From Maricaulis sp048268525 (GTDB lineage: Bacteria; Pseudomonadota; Alphaproteobacteria; Caulobacterales; Maricaulaceae): 64,000 bases of DNA. Location: positions 114,242-178,241 of the forward strand of contig NZ_JBLWVH010000003.1 of assembly GCF_048268525.1 (NCBI RefSeq). The letters are read 5' to 3'. Shown here in pieces: positions 16,074-25,173 of this stretch (position 1 is its first letter; each line of letters starts with the position of its first letter). A program made the position numbers and the translations under genes. A model generated the notes under the pieces. The model ran no database searches and had not been told where the DNA came from. It was given only the letters and a program-made list of their open reading frames with translations.

Positions 16074-18437
16074 CTAGGCCTTCGGCTTGCGCTTCAGGGT
16101 CGCGCTTTTTTCGAACGGCTTGCCGCCATCCTTCTTGAAGCCGGGCTTTTTGCCGGCGGGCTTGTCATAGCCGCCGCCCTTTTTCTTGAAGCCACCGGCG
16201 GCCGGCTTGCGCTTGCGGGCCCAGGAGCTGTCCTCGCCCTTGTCGGGGCGGGCATTGGGATTGGTCAGGTCGCCGGCGGGACGGGCCTTGGCGGCCGGAC
16301 GGTCATCGCCGGATGAGGCGGACGGCTTGTCGGCACGGGGACGGCGCGGCTTGTCGTCTTTCTTCCAATCGGACTTGTCGGCCCGGGGCTTTTTCTCCCA
16401 GGGCTTGTCATCGCCCCCGACCGGGCTGTCGGCGCGGTCGTAATCGGGCTTCGGCTTGCCCTTGAAGGGACGGTCGCCATCGGCCTTTTTGCCGTAGGGC
16501 TTCTTGTCCCCGTAAGGCTTCTTGTCGCCGAATGATTTCTTCTCGCCATAGGGCTTCTTGTCGCCATACGGCTTCTTCTCACCATAGGCCTTTTTCTCAT
16601 ACGGCTTCTTGTCGTAGCGCGGCTTGTCGCCACCACGATCGCCAGAGCCTTCACCATCGCGCTCGCGCTGGTCGTGCGGCTTGCGGTCCTCATAGGCGCG
16701 CGGGGCGCCGTCATCGCGATTGCGCTTGACCGGATAGCCGTCGCTGTCGGTTTCGCGATGGCGGGACTTTTCGCGGTGACGCATTTTCGGCGTGCGGGCG
16801 TCGGTCGGGCCATCATTGGGACCGGCGCGTTCCATCTGCGAGCCGTCATCCGGTGTGACGCGGATATTGTTCTCGCCGCCGCCATTTTCAGCCAGTGCCT
16901 TGGCGAAGCGGTCGGCATGTTCGGCGTCGATCTCGAAGCGGGTCTCGCTCTCGCCGATCTGGATCGAACCGATCTCACGCTTGGTGACATGGCCGAGGCG
17001 GCAGATCAGTGGCAGCAGCCAGCGCGGCTCCGCCTTGGCCTTGCGGCCAGCCGACATGCGGAACCAGACACTGGCCTTGAAGTTCTCGCGCGGCTTGCGC
17101 TCGGGACGGTCATTCTGCGCTGCGGGGCCGGACAGCAGGTCCTCGGCAGACGGAAGGGTCGCCAGGCGGGCCCGCAGGAAAGCGGCGGCCAGCTGTTCGG
17201 CAGTGAATTTCTCGAGCAGGGCGTCGGTATCGACCTTCATCGCCTCGTCGATCTCTTCGGTCAGGATCGGGTCGGCCATCAGGCGTTGGCGGTCACGGGC
17301 GCGGACATCGTCCGAGCTCGGCGCCTCGGCCCATTCGGCCTGCAGCTTGGCGTCGCGCAGAAGACGGTTGGCGCGGCCGCGGCGGGTGTGCGGCACGATG
17401 ATCGCGCAGACGCCCTTGGCGCCGGCCCGGCCGGTACGGCCCGAGCGGTGCAGCAGCACGTCGGAATTGGTCGGCAGGTCGGCATGGATGACCAGTTCCA
17501 GACCCGGCAGGTCGATACCGCGCGCGGCGACATCAGTCGCGACACAGACGCGGGCACGGCCATCGCGCAGGGCCTGCAGGGCGTGGGTGCGTTCCTTCTG
17601 GGTCAGCTCGCCGGACAGGGCCACGGCGGCAAAGCCGCGATTGCCGAAACGGGCGGCCAGACGGTTCACCGCTTCGCGCGTGGCGCAGAAGATGATGGCG
17701 CGCTCGGCATCGTAATATCGCAGCACATTGATGATCGCATTCTCGCGATCGGACGGGGCGACTGACAGGGCGCGGTATTCGATGTCGGCGTGCTGGCCGC
17801 GCTCGGAGACGGTCGAGATGCGCAGCGCGTCCTTCTGGAAGCGGCGGGCAATGTCGGCGATGGCGCGCGGCACGGTGGCCGAGAACAACAGCGTCCGGCG
17901 CGACGCCGGTGCGGCGTCGAGAATGTATTCTAGGTCTTCGCGGAAACCGAAATCGAGCATCTCGTCGGCTTCGTCCAGCACGACGGCCTTGAGCTGGGAC
18001 ATGTCCAGCGCGCCGCGCTCGATATGGTCGCGCAGGCGGCCCGGCGTGCCGACCACGATGTGACAGCCGCGCTCCAGCGCTCGCCGTTCGGTGCGCGGAT
18101 CCATGCCGCCGACACAGGAGGCGATGCGGCCGCCGGCCTCGCCATAGAGCCAGGACAGTTCACGCTCGACCTGCAGCGCCAGTTCGCGTGTCGGTGCCAC
18201 CACCAGCGCCATCGGCAGGTCGGGCATGTTGAAATTGGTATCGTCGCCCAAAAGCGTCGGAGCCATCGCCATGCCGAAAGCGGCGGTCTTGCCGGAGCCG
18301 GTCTGGGCCGAGACCAGCAGGTCGCGCCCGTCAGCATCTTCCGCGATCACAGCGGACTGGACTTCGGTCAGGGCGGCATAGCCCTTTTTCTCGAGCGCAG
18401 CGGCAAGCGCCGGCGCAATGCGGGGATTCAAGGTCAT
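16074..18437 (-). CDS. DEAD-box RNA helicase with repetitive basic tail
   Basis: A 787-residue ATP-dependent RNA helicase. Motifs in order: AQTGSGKT, APTRELALQ, TPGRL, DEAD, SAT, RGID and HRSGRTGRAG, all within the first 360 residues. Next comes a DbpA-type RNA-binding domain (WLLPLICRLGHVTKREIGSIQI, near 500). The last roughly 200 residues are low-complexity, rich in Lys, Asp, Gly, Pro and Arg, with tandem KKPYG-like units (nucleotides about 16485-16620) and a lysine-rich end. ATG 18437 fits the family start. Likely role: ribosome assembly or cold/RNA-structure remodelling in the cytoplasm, the disordered tail increasing RNA affinity (inference). Confidence 0.93.
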   Translation of the reverse strand: MTLNPRIAPALAAALEKKGYAALTEVQSAVIAEDADGRDLLVSAQTGSGKTAAFGMAMAPTLLGDDTNFNMPDLPMALVVAPTRELALQVERELSWLYGEAGGRIASCVGGMDPRTERRALERGCHIVVGTPGRLRDHIERGALDMSQLKAVVLDEADEMLDFGFREDLEYILDAAPASRRTLLFSATVPRAIADIARRFQKDALRISTVSERGQHADIEYRALSVAPSDRENAIINVLRYYDAERAIIFCATREAVNRLAARFGNRGFAAVALSGELTQKERTHALQALRDGRARVCVATDVAARGIDLPGLELVIHADLPTNSDVLLHRSGRTGRAGAKGVCAIIVPHTRRGRANRLLRDAKLQAEWAEAPSSDDVRARDRQRLMADPILTEEIDEAMKVDTDALLEKFTAEQLAAAFLRARLATLPSAEDLLSGPAAQNDRPERKPRENFKASVWFRMSAGRKAKAEPRWLLPLICRLGHVTKREIGSIQIGESETRFEIDAEHADRFAKALAENGGGENNIRVTPDDGSQMERAGPNDGPTDARTPKMRHREKSRHRETDSDGYPVKRNRDDGAPRAYEDRKPHDQRERDGEGSGDRGGDKPRYDKKPYEKKAYGEKKPYGDKKPYGEKKSFGDKKPYGDKKPYGKKADGDRPFKGKPKPDYDRADSPVGGDDKPWEKKPRADKSDWKKDDKPRRPRADKPSASSGDDRPAAKARPAGDLTNPNARPDKGEDSSWARKRKPAAGGFKKKGGGYDKPAGKKPGFKKDGGKPFEKSATLKRKPKA

Positions 18438-18794
18438 ATAAAGCTGTTTCCAGTGCCAAAATGCCGGCCACACCCATCAGTGACCGGGTTCCATCAGTGT
18501 CCCGGTAAGGACGCCGAGAGGGCGACTGGCCGGAATATGCGGGGCTTTAGCACAGGATAGGCGGCAAAGGCCAATGAAGCGGCAGCAGGACGGGCATGCA
18601 GATGTGGAGGTGAGCGGCGAACGGGTGGTCGGCAGGTCATGAGAGCGGGGCACAGATCCCCAGATGATTGGGCCAGGCGTCGCCCAAAATTTCCAATCCG
18701 GGTCCGGCCCGGTTACCGCCTGCCACGGCAAGTCTGCGTTCTGACTGATTTATTGTTTGCCACAGGAACGTTCTGTGGTGGAATATTCGTTCGC
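18438..18794. other. Divergent intergenic region, no gene seen
   Basis: 357 bases between the oppositely transcribed DEAD-box helicase and receiver-kinase genes. No convincing reading frame, tRNA or repeat was found. The right-hand part (about 18735-18790) turns AT-rich, with TTTATTG and GGAATATTCG, and may carry the promoter of the receiver-kinase gene. No specific box can be assigned with confidence. Confidence 0.5.
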
Positions 18795-19949
18795 ATGACA
18801 TTCTTGCTGTGTCGATCCGACTGCTTGATCGGCCCCGCTACCGGAGCATTTGCGTTGGATAGACATCCCGCCGGCTCGGAGCCCAGACGCTTCCTGATCA
18901 TCGATGATGACGAGCTTGATCGGATGGTGATCGAGCACAAGCTGGGTCAGCTGGAGCCGGGTGCGGTGTGTTGCCACGCGGCGACCGCGGATGAAGCGCT
19001 TCGCCTGGTCGCCCGGGATGCGGTTTTTGACGCTGTATTCGTTGATTTTGCGATGCCGGACGAGGACGGGCTGAGCACCATTCGCGCGCTGCGGCGGCAA
19101 AGGGCGCTCGAGCTGGTGCCGGTGATCATGGTCACCGGGACCGCAGACCCGGTGCTGGCTGCGACGGCCATCATCGAGGGAGCAGATGCCTATCTTGGCA
19201 AGGAGGACATGACCGACTCGCGGTTTGCCTGGGCGCTCGTCAGCGCGACCGAGCGGGCGAGATTGCGCCGGGAGGCCCGGGCCAAGGAGGTCGCGATGCG
19301 TGAATTTGCGTTCAACGCGGCGCATGATCTCAAATCACCGCTGAACGGGATTACCGGATTTGCCGCGCTGCTGGCGCAAGCCGTCGGGGGTGTCTCGCCC
19401 CAGGCCCGGGAGTTTGCGGCAAAAATCCGGACCCAGGGTTTCAAGATGGCGGAATTGATCGACTCGATGCTGGACTACGCGATTGCCGGTGAAGCGATCG
19501 GCGAGACCCCGGTCGTCGCCCTGCAGGAGGTCGTCGATGATGCCGTCGCGTCGACCCGGGCCGAGCTGGACGCGATCGAGGCCAGCATTCGTGTGAGCGT
19601 GACCGGACAGGCGCCCATGGATCGCGTCCAGATCGAGCGCGTCTTGCGCAATCTCATTCTGAACGCGGTCAAATACCGGTCGTCGGCACAGACGGAGATA
19701 ACGATCCGGACCCGCGACGAGGCCGGTGGCGTGGCTGTCGAGGTCGCCGACAACGGGCTGGGCGTTGCGGCCGATCTCCGGGACCGGATTTTCGAACCCA
19801 TGCAGCGGGCGCACCAACAATCGGCTGACGGTCACGGCCTTGGCCTGGCAATTTCCCGCAAGATCATCAATGCCCATCGCGGTCGGATCTGGTGCGAGGC
19901 AAGACCCGACGGCGGCAGTCTGTTTACCTTCACCCTGCCAGAGGCCTGA
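18795..19949 (+). CDS. Receiver-histidine kinase hybrid (REC-HisKA-HATPase)
   Basis: About 384 residues. An N-terminal receiver domain (RFLIIDDDELD, phospho-acceptor in VFVDFAMPDEDG, MVTGTAD, AYLGKEDM) is followed by HisKA with FNAAHDLKSPLNGITGF and an HATPase with LILNAVKYR, ADNGLGV and GHGLGLAISRKII. There are no membrane helices, so it is cytoplasmic and its own receiver may be the input. The start is uncertain: ATG 18795 is used, and a later TTG near 18853 directly before the receiver is possible. The next kinase gene follows after four bases, then a response regulator, giving a three-gene signalling operon. Confidence 0.82.
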   Translation: MTFLLCRSDCLIGPATGAFALDRHPAGSEPRRFLIIDDDELDRMVIEHKLGQLEPGAVCCHAATADEALRLVARDAVFDAVFVDFAMPDEDGLSTIRALRRQRALELVPVIMVTGTADPVLAATAIIEGADAYLGKEDMTDSRFAWALVSATERARLRREARAKEVAMREFAFNAAHDLKSPLNGITGFAALLAQAVGGVSPQAREFAAKIRTQGFKMAELIDSMLDYAIAGEAIGETPVVALQEVVDDAVASTRAELDAIEASIRVSVTGQAPMDRVQIERVLRNLILNAVKYRSSAQTEITIRTRDEAGGVAVEVADNGLGVAADLRDRIFEPMQRAHQQSADGHGLGLAISRKIINAHRGRIWCEARPDGGSLFTFTLPEA

Positions 19950-19953
19950 CCTG

Positions 19954-22152
19954 ATGGCACAGGCTGCGCCGTCTCTCCTCTCCGACCTGATCATCCGGGC
20001 CGGGCGTTATCGCGGACATCTGGTCCTGGCGCTGATTTCGCTCGCGATCTGCGTCACCGTCATGATCGGCTGGAAGCTGGGTCTGGAAACAGTGGTCCGG
20101 CTGTCGCCAACCCTGTCGCCGATGCAGTTCAACACGGCTCTGGCGCTGGCGCTGGTGGGCCTGGGGACGATCGCCGGGAGTTTGCGGTATCGCATGGCGG
20201 CGGGGCTCCTGGCGGGATTGGGAGCCGGCATTGCCGGCATCAGCCTGCTGGAAAACGTGACCGGTTTCGATCCGGGGCTGGACGAGTTGTTTCATGCCCA
20301 CCAGTTTGTCGAACCGGGCGCGGCCCCCGGCCGGATGTCGCCCAACTCGGCGCTGGCGATCCTGTTGATGGGCCTGGCCATCTCCCTGCCGCAAATCCGG
20401 GCGTCGCACCGTCCACTACCGGGCGCCGCCATTGCCGGCTTCGTTTGCAGTGCGGCGGCGATCGGCGCGATCGCAGCCTCGGTGATCGGTTATCTGATCG
20501 GTGCGGCGGAAGTTTTCGGCTTCGTGCCGGAAACGCGGATGGGTGTGCTGACGACGATCGCGGCGTCCTGTCTGGGGATACCGATCTGCGAGTCGATGCT
20601 GGTGGCCCTGCTGCGGCGGCGCCGTTTGCCGATGGTCGGCCTGCTGGGCGGTTTCGGCCTGGCCTTGATGATCGTGCTCGCATCTTCGAATGACGCCATT
20701 CGCGACGATGCCCGCAATGCCCGCCGCGCCCAGCTTGAACTCGAACTGGGATATGTTGCGCGCCAGCTTTCGGGAACCATTACCGACCGGATTCTGGCGG
20801 TGGAACGAATGGCCCGGCGATGGGGGCGGGTCGGCGGTCTGTCAGAGGATGAGTGGCGCGCCGACGCGCTGCGCTACGCGGCTGACCATCCGATGATCCA
20901 GGCCGTCAGCTGGGTCGGGACGGATGGCATACTGGCCTGGGTGGAACCGGTGGCCGGCAATGAGCAGGCAGTCGGCCTCGATCTGTTCAGCTTTCAGGAC
21001 CGGCGCACTGTTTACGAGCGCGCCCGCGACAGCGGCAGGACGGTTGCAACGCCCGTTGTCGACTTCGTGCAGGGCGGGAGCGGATTTATCGCCATGTCGC
21101 CGGTCTATCTGCGGAGCGGTGAGTTCGACGGTGTCATGAATGCCGTGTTCAACTTGTCCGAGGTCGTCTCGGCCATGCCGGTTTCGCCGGTGCTGAGTGA
21201 GGTGGATCTCATCCTCGCGGACACGACGGCCGAGATGGTGATGTGGGATCAGGTCCAGGTCATGGATGGCGCGTTTTTCGTCGGCATTGGACAGGACGCC
21301 GCAGGCGTGCTGCAACCGCAACAGGTGATTGCCGATCTGGTGCTGGTCCTCGGTCTGATTTCGGGCGGGCTGGCCTTGCTTGCCTCCGGCGCCTTTCTTC
21401 TCTCACTGTCGCAAAACCGGCAGATCGCCCAGGCGAACCGCGAGCTCGAACAGGCCAATTCCGAGCTCGACAGCTTTGTCTATCTGGCCTCGCATGACCT
21501 GAAATCGCCGATGCGCGGCATCCGGCAATTGGCGGACTGGCTCGAGCAGGACATGGCCGAGAACTTGTCGAATGATGCGCGACGATATCTCGGACTGATC
21601 CACTCGCGGATCGGTCGCCTGCAGGACCTGCTGGATGCACTGCTGGAATTCTCCAGAATCGGGCGCAATGCGATGGTGCTGACGCGCGTCGAAGTGCTGG
21701 AGGAAGCCCGACGCATCGTCGCTCTGCAGGATCTCCCGGAGACGTGGACACTCGACATCAGTGGCGATGAGCTGAGCGTGGAGACCGACAAAAACCTGCT
21801 CTTTGTGATTGTGGCCAATCTTGTCCGTAATGCGGTCAAACATCATGATCGGGAGGTCGGGCATCTACAGGTGAGCGTGACCCGCGAAATTGATGACTGG
21901 ACGCTCACTGTGACCGATGACGGGCCGGGGATTCCGCGCCAGAAGCACGCTCGGGTCTTTGAGATGTTCCAGACTCTCAAGTCCAAGGACGTTGTCGAGG
22001 GCAGCGGCATGGGATTGGCGATTGTGTCCAAGGCTGTGGCGCGTTTGGATGGCGATGTTCATGTCGAATCGGATCCGGCCACCGGCCGCGGATCCCGTTT
22101 TATTGTTCAATTTCCGCTTGTGGTGGGGGAAGCTGATGCATCTCAATCGTGA
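19954..22152 (+). CDS. Membrane histidine kinase with CHASE-like sensor
   Basis: A 732-residue kinase. Six to seven hydrophobic helices occupy about residues 20-245. A periplasmic domain that may be CHASE-like follows (LELELGYVARQLSGTITDRI onwards). Then come another helix (ADLVLVLGLISGGLALLAS), a short coiled coil, HisKA with YLASHDLKSPMRGI, and an HATPase with LVRNAVKHH, DDGPGIP and GSGMGLAIVSK. The DLKSP form of the phospho-histidine box matches the kinase gene just upstream. ATG 19954 follows that gene by four bases. The signal sensed is unknown. Confidence 0.85.
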   Translation: MAQAAPSLLSDLIIRAGRYRGHLVLALISLAICVTVMIGWKLGLETVVRLSPTLSPMQFNTALALALVGLGTIAGSLRYRMAAGLLAGLGAGIAGISLLENVTGFDPGLDELFHAHQFVEPGAAPGRMSPNSALAILLMGLAISLPQIRASHRPLPGAAIAGFVCSAAAIGAIAASVIGYLIGAAEVFGFVPETRMGVLTTIAASCLGIPICESMLVALLRRRRLPMVGLLGGFGLALMIVLASSNDAIRDDARNARRAQLELELGYVARQLSGTITDRILAVERMARRWGRVGGLSEDEWRADALRYAADHPMIQAVSWVGTDGILAWVEPVAGNEQAVGLDLFSFQDRRTVYERARDSGRTVATPVVDFVQGGSGFIAMSPVYLRSGEFDGVMNAVFNLSEVVSAMPVSPVLSEVDLILADTTAEMVMWDQVQVMDGAFFVGIGQDAAGVLQPQQVIADLVLVLGLISGGLALLASGAFLLSLSQNRQIAQANRELEQANSELDSFVYLASHDLKSPMRGIRQLADWLEQDMAENLSNDARRYLGLIHSRIGRLQDLLDALLEFSRIGRNAMVLTRVEVLEEARRIVALQDLPETWTLDISGDELSVETDKNLLFVIVANLVRNAVKHHDREVGHLQVSVTREIDDWTLTVTDDGPGIPRQKHARVFEMFQTLKSKDVVEGSGMGLAIVSKAVARLDGDVHVESDPATGRGSRFIVQFPLVVGEADASQS

Positions 22153-22567
22153 CGTTTCCATCCTGCTGGTCGAGGATGATGATATCGACGCCGAGGCCGT
22201 TTCCCGGGGTCTGCAACAGGCCCGGGTTGCCAATCCGGTTGTACGGGCCCGCAATGGCGAGGAAGCGCTTGCCATCCTGCGGAAGGACGGTGGAGGTGCG
22301 GGCATCCGGCCGCCCTACCTTGTGCTTCTCGACCTGAACATGCCGGTGATGAACGGTATCGAATTCCTCAGAGAGCTGCGCGCCGATCCGGCGCTGACCC
22401 GGGCCGTGGTGATGGTGTTGACCACCTCGAACGCCGACAGGGACCGCCTCGCAGCGTTTGATCACCATGTCGCCGCCTATATCCTCAAAGCGCGCGCCGG
22501 CAAGGAATTCGAGGCTGCGGTCAAGCTGATCGGGCACTATTGGCGCTACGTCGAATTTCCCGACTGA
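22136..22567 (+). CDS. Single-domain response regulator (Rcp1-like)
   Basis: A 143-residue stand-alone receiver: SILLVEDDDIDAEAV at the N-terminus, phospho-acceptor Asp in YLVLLDLNMPVMNG, and VLTTSNADRD. The inter-motif spacing typical of the Rcp1/CheY-like regulators that partner phytochrome-type kinases is present (long insertion AILRKDGGGAGIRPP). The usual KP motif after strand five is changed: AAYILKARAGK keeps the Lys but not the Pro. It overlaps the kinase gene by 17 bases and has GGGGGA upstream. Probably a phosphate shuttle between the two upstream kinases. Confidence 0.87.
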   Translation: MHLNRDVSILLVEDDDIDAEAVSRGLQQARVANPVVRARNGEEALAILRKDGGGAGIRPPYLVLLDLNMPVMNGIEFLRELRADPALTRAVVMVLTTSNADRDRLAAFDHHVAAYILKARAGKEFEAAVKLIGHYWRYVEFPD

Positions 22568-22585
22568 TTCCGGCTGGCGTTGAAC

Positions 22586-22604
22586 GCCGGGGCCGCCCCC
22601 CGGC
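22586..22604. terminator. GC-rich hairpin after the signalling trio
   Basis: A 7-bp perfect stem (GCCGGGG and CCCCGGC, loop CCGCC) 18 bases past the response-regulator stop. No T-run follows, so it is a weak terminator candidate or an mRNA 3'-end stabiliser. Confidence 0.4.
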
Positions 22605-22823
22605 AATCAGTATGAGATCAATCTGGCTGATGAGCTCCGGACAGGATGGGGCCGGGCGCGGCGAGGTGCTGTCCCTGGCGCCTGCGTCGTCACCCTTCCG
22701 TCTCGCCTGGTGGTGCCGGGGGCGGTTGGCGGTAGTCATTGGCGGCCATAAAACGCTCTGACACAATATTGCCAAATTGAATGTCGAGGTTCCGCGTGCC
22801 ATCTTGAAATAGTGGAGGGAGAA

Positions 22824-23000
22824 ATGCTTAATCTTGCACTCGCCTTTTTCATCATAGCACTGGTTGCGGCGATCCTGGGATTTGGCGGTATCGCCGCCGG
22901 CGCGGCTTCGATCGCCAAGATCATTTTCGTTCTGTTTCTCGTACTCTTCGCGATATCGCTTGTGACCGGCCTTGTGCGCCGCCGCGGACCGAGCCGATAA
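22824..23000 (+). CDS. UPF0391 / DUF1328 small membrane protein
   Basis: A 58-residue protein made of two hydrophobic helices (LNLALAFFIIALVAAILGFGG and IAKIIFVLFLVLFAISLVTGL) with a GIAAGAASIAK turn between them and a basic end. This is the hallmark of the UPF0391 (DUF1328) family, often seen in stress-induced settings. ATG 22824 has GGAGGGA directly upstream. It is followed 46 bases later by a small lipoprotein gene, probably in one transcript. The function is unknown. Confidence 0.88.
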   Translation: MLNLALAFFIIALVAAILGFGGIAAGAASIAKIIFVLFLVLFAISLVTGLVRRRGPSR

Positions 23001-23046
23001 ACCAACGACACTTTTTTGTTTTTTCATTCTTCAAGGAGGAGATTCC

Positions 23047-23235
23047 ATGTTCAGGAAAGCCATCCCGCTTGCCATTTCATTCACCGCGCTGGCCCTGGCC
23101 GGTTGCACCGACGGCGAGGCCGAGAATGCCGGCGAGGAAGTCGATGACGTCATCGAGGACGTCACCGGCGAGGACAGTGACCGCTTCGAGGAAGCCGGTG
23201 AAGACATTGACGACGCCTCTGACGAGCCGTCCTGA
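23047..23235 (+). CDS. Small acidic lipoprotein
   Basis: 62 residues with a lipoprotein signal peptide (MFRKAIPLAISFTALALAGC): a lipobox LAGC with cysteine at position 20. The mature part has no aromatic residue except one Phe and is mostly Glu, Asp, Gly and Ala (EEVDDVIEDVTGEDSDRFEEAGEDIDDASDE). A very strong AAGGAGGAG precedes ATG 23047. It resembles entericidin-like or stress-related tiny lipoproteins in size only. It pairs with the UPF0391 gene upstream and is followed by a terminator. Confidence 0.82.
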   Translation: MFRKAIPLAISFTALALAGCTDGEAENAGEEVDDVIEDVTGEDSDRFEEAGEDIDDASDEPS

Positions 23236-23285
23236 CGCTTGAACCGGGGTCCGCTCACACCGTGAGAGGTCCGGTCAAGAAAGGT

Positions 23286-23318
23286 CGCCCCGCCGGCTCT
23301 TGCTGGCGGGGCGCTTTT
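23286..23318 (+). terminator. Intrinsic terminator after small lipoprotein gene
   Basis: A 12-bp stem (CGCCCCGCCGGC with GCTGGCGGGGCG, one G-T wobble, loop TCTT) followed by CTTTTCG, 50 bases past the lipoprotein stop. Confidence 0.85.
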
Positions 23319-23502
23319 CGTTTCGGGCGCGGGCACAACGGACCCCGCAGGCCGGTGAGGCGGGCGAAAACCGGGCCGTTCTCGCCTGTTCGGCCCGTTT
23401 GGGCGCGGCAAAAGCAGTCTTTCTCGACGAACGACATTTTGTGGAGGTCGGATGACAAGGGTTTCAATATTTAACCCGAAGGTCAGCGGCTAGGCTGTCT
23501 TG

Positions 23503-25173
23503 ATGATGTCGAGACCCCAAAGCCTGTTCGCACCGGACCCACTGACTGCTCCGAAAATCGCCAGCCAGCACATGACCATTGTCCTGGCGGTGTTCTGGGC
23601 CGTGGTTGCCTTCTTCACCGTCGTTGTGAGTTGGGCCGACTACTCGGCCTCACCGGGCCGGATGATCCGGCTGGTGCCTGTCACAATGGCGGGCGGCTTT
23701 CTCTGCTTCCTGCTGGCGGACTTCATCCGCCGTGGCCAGGGCGAGCACTGGCGCCGTAGGGCGGTCACGACCGGCCTGGCAGTCGGCGTTGTAGCGCTGG
23801 TCTATTCGGTGATCAATCTGATGTTCCTGGCCGAATGGACCGATGAGCCACTCGAGTACGGAATGCTGGGCGGAGTTGGCCGTCAATGGCTGGTCGATGT
23901 CGGCATTTTCACGGCCTGGTGTGGTGTCGTCCTGCTGCTCGATTCGCGTGGCAAGGTGACGCCGATGGGCCCGGATCGTTCGGCCGGTCGTCGGTCGCGG
24001 CTTCGCCAGGTGTTGAAATCAGTCGGTCTGCCGACGCCGCTGACGACCGGTCGTTTCGACGGGATCAAGGCGTCCACCCTGTGGCGGTTCCAGCTGTCCT
24101 TCTGGATCGCCAACCTGCTGTTCACCTTCCTGTCCACCTCGGCAGTTGTCGAGGAGCTGACCAATCTCTGGCGGAATGTCGTCATCGAAGCGGGCGGTCT
24201 GGCGGTGACATACCTGATCCATGTCGCGGTGCTGCGTCCCACGCGTCAGCTTGAGCTGCCGATCCGCTTCGGTCTCGCGCTGGGCAGTTCCATGCTGGCG
24301 ACCTGTTTCTACATTGTCGCCATGTGGCTGTTGTGGTTCGAGGTCTTTCCGACCGGTCTGACCATCAACGGGATCGAGCCGCGCGGCTGGTCCGGGCTGA
24401 CCGGGATCGCGCCGCGGTGGTTCGTGTTCAACATGCCGACCTTCATTGCCTGGTCCGCGATCTATCTGGTGCTGGAGTCCTTTGGCCGGATCCGGGCCCA
24501 GGAGCGCCAGATTTTCGATTCCGCGGTGCTGGCCCAGGAAGCCCAGCTGAAGATGCTGCGCTTCCAGCTGAACCCGCATTTCCTGTTCAACACCATCAAC
24601 GCGATCTCCTCTCTGGTCATCGACAACCGCAATGACGAGGCCGAGAGCATGCTGGGCCGGCTAAGCGGCTTCCTGCGCTTTGCCCTGAAGACCTCGCCCG
24701 ATGATCGCGTGACCCTGAAGGAAGAGCTGGATGCGCAGACGCTCTATCTGGGTATCGAACAGGCGCGTTTCGACAGCCGGCTGCGGGTCCGGCACGACAT
24801 CCAGCCGGGACTGGATCGCGCCATCCTGCCGTCATTGATCCTGCAGCCTGTGCTGGAGAATTCTGTCAAATACGCCGTGTCCCGGTCGCGCACCTGCGTG
24901 ACGGTCGATATCCGGGCGCGCCGGTCCGGCGATGACCTGCTGCTGGAGATTGCCGACAGCGGTGGACCGGACATGCCGCAGAGCGAAAGCACCGGCGTCG
25001 GCCTGGCCAATATCCGGGCCCGGCTCGACGTGCTGTACGGCGAGCGGGCACGGCTTGACGCCGGACCGGTGGAGACCGGCGGCTTCATGGTCAGCATCCG
25101 CCTGCCGATCGAATTTGCCCCCGAGGAAGAGGAGCCGGAAGGAGAGGCCAGACATGCGCATATTGATCGTTGA
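23503..25173 (+). CDS. LytS/YehU-type sensor histidine kinase
   Basis: 556 residues. The N-terminal roughly 340 residues contain several hydrophobic helices in two groups (about 25-140 and 200-335). The C-terminus has the His_kinase domain typical of LytS/YehU with the phospho-histidine in RFQLNPHFLFNTINAISSL and an HATPase with LILQPVLENSVKYAV, IADSGGP and GVGLANIRARL. The end overlaps the start of a LytTR regulator by 20 bases. Two adjacent ATGs (23503 and 23506) are equally good. It probably senses an envelope signal; none is identifiable. Confidence 0.9.
   Translation: MMSRPQSLFAPDPLTAPKIASQHMTIVLAVFWAVVAFFTVVVSWADYSASPGRMIRLVPVTMAGGFLCFLLADFIRRGQGEHWRRRAVTTGLAVGVVALVYSVINLMFLAEWTDEPLEYGMLGGVGRQWLVDVGIFTAWCGVVLLLDSRGKVTPMGPDRSAGRRSRLRQVLKSVGLPTPLTTGRFDGIKASTLWRFQLSFWIANLLFTFLSTSAVVEELTNLWRNVVIEAGGLAVTYLIHVAVLRPTRQLELPIRFGLALGSSMLATCFYIVAMWLLWFEVFPTGLTINGIEPRGWSGLTGIAPRWFVFNMPTFIAWSAIYLVLESFGRIRAQERQIFDSAVLAQEAQLKMLRFQLNPHFLFNTINAISSLVIDNRNDEAESMLGRLSGFLRFALKTSPDDRVTLKEELDAQTLYLGIEQARFDSRLRVRHDIQPGLDRAILPSLILQPVLENSVKYAVSRSRTCVTVDIRARRSGDDLLLEIADSGGPDMPQSESTGVGLANIRARLDVLYGERARLDAGPVETGGFMVSIRLPIEFAPEEEEPEGEARHAHIDR

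Noticed and set aside
19726..19953. Upstream extension of the CHASE-like kinase into the preceding gene
   Set aside because: The extension overlaps the end of the receiver-kinase in another frame with shadow-like composition; ATG 19954 directly after that gene's stop fits better.
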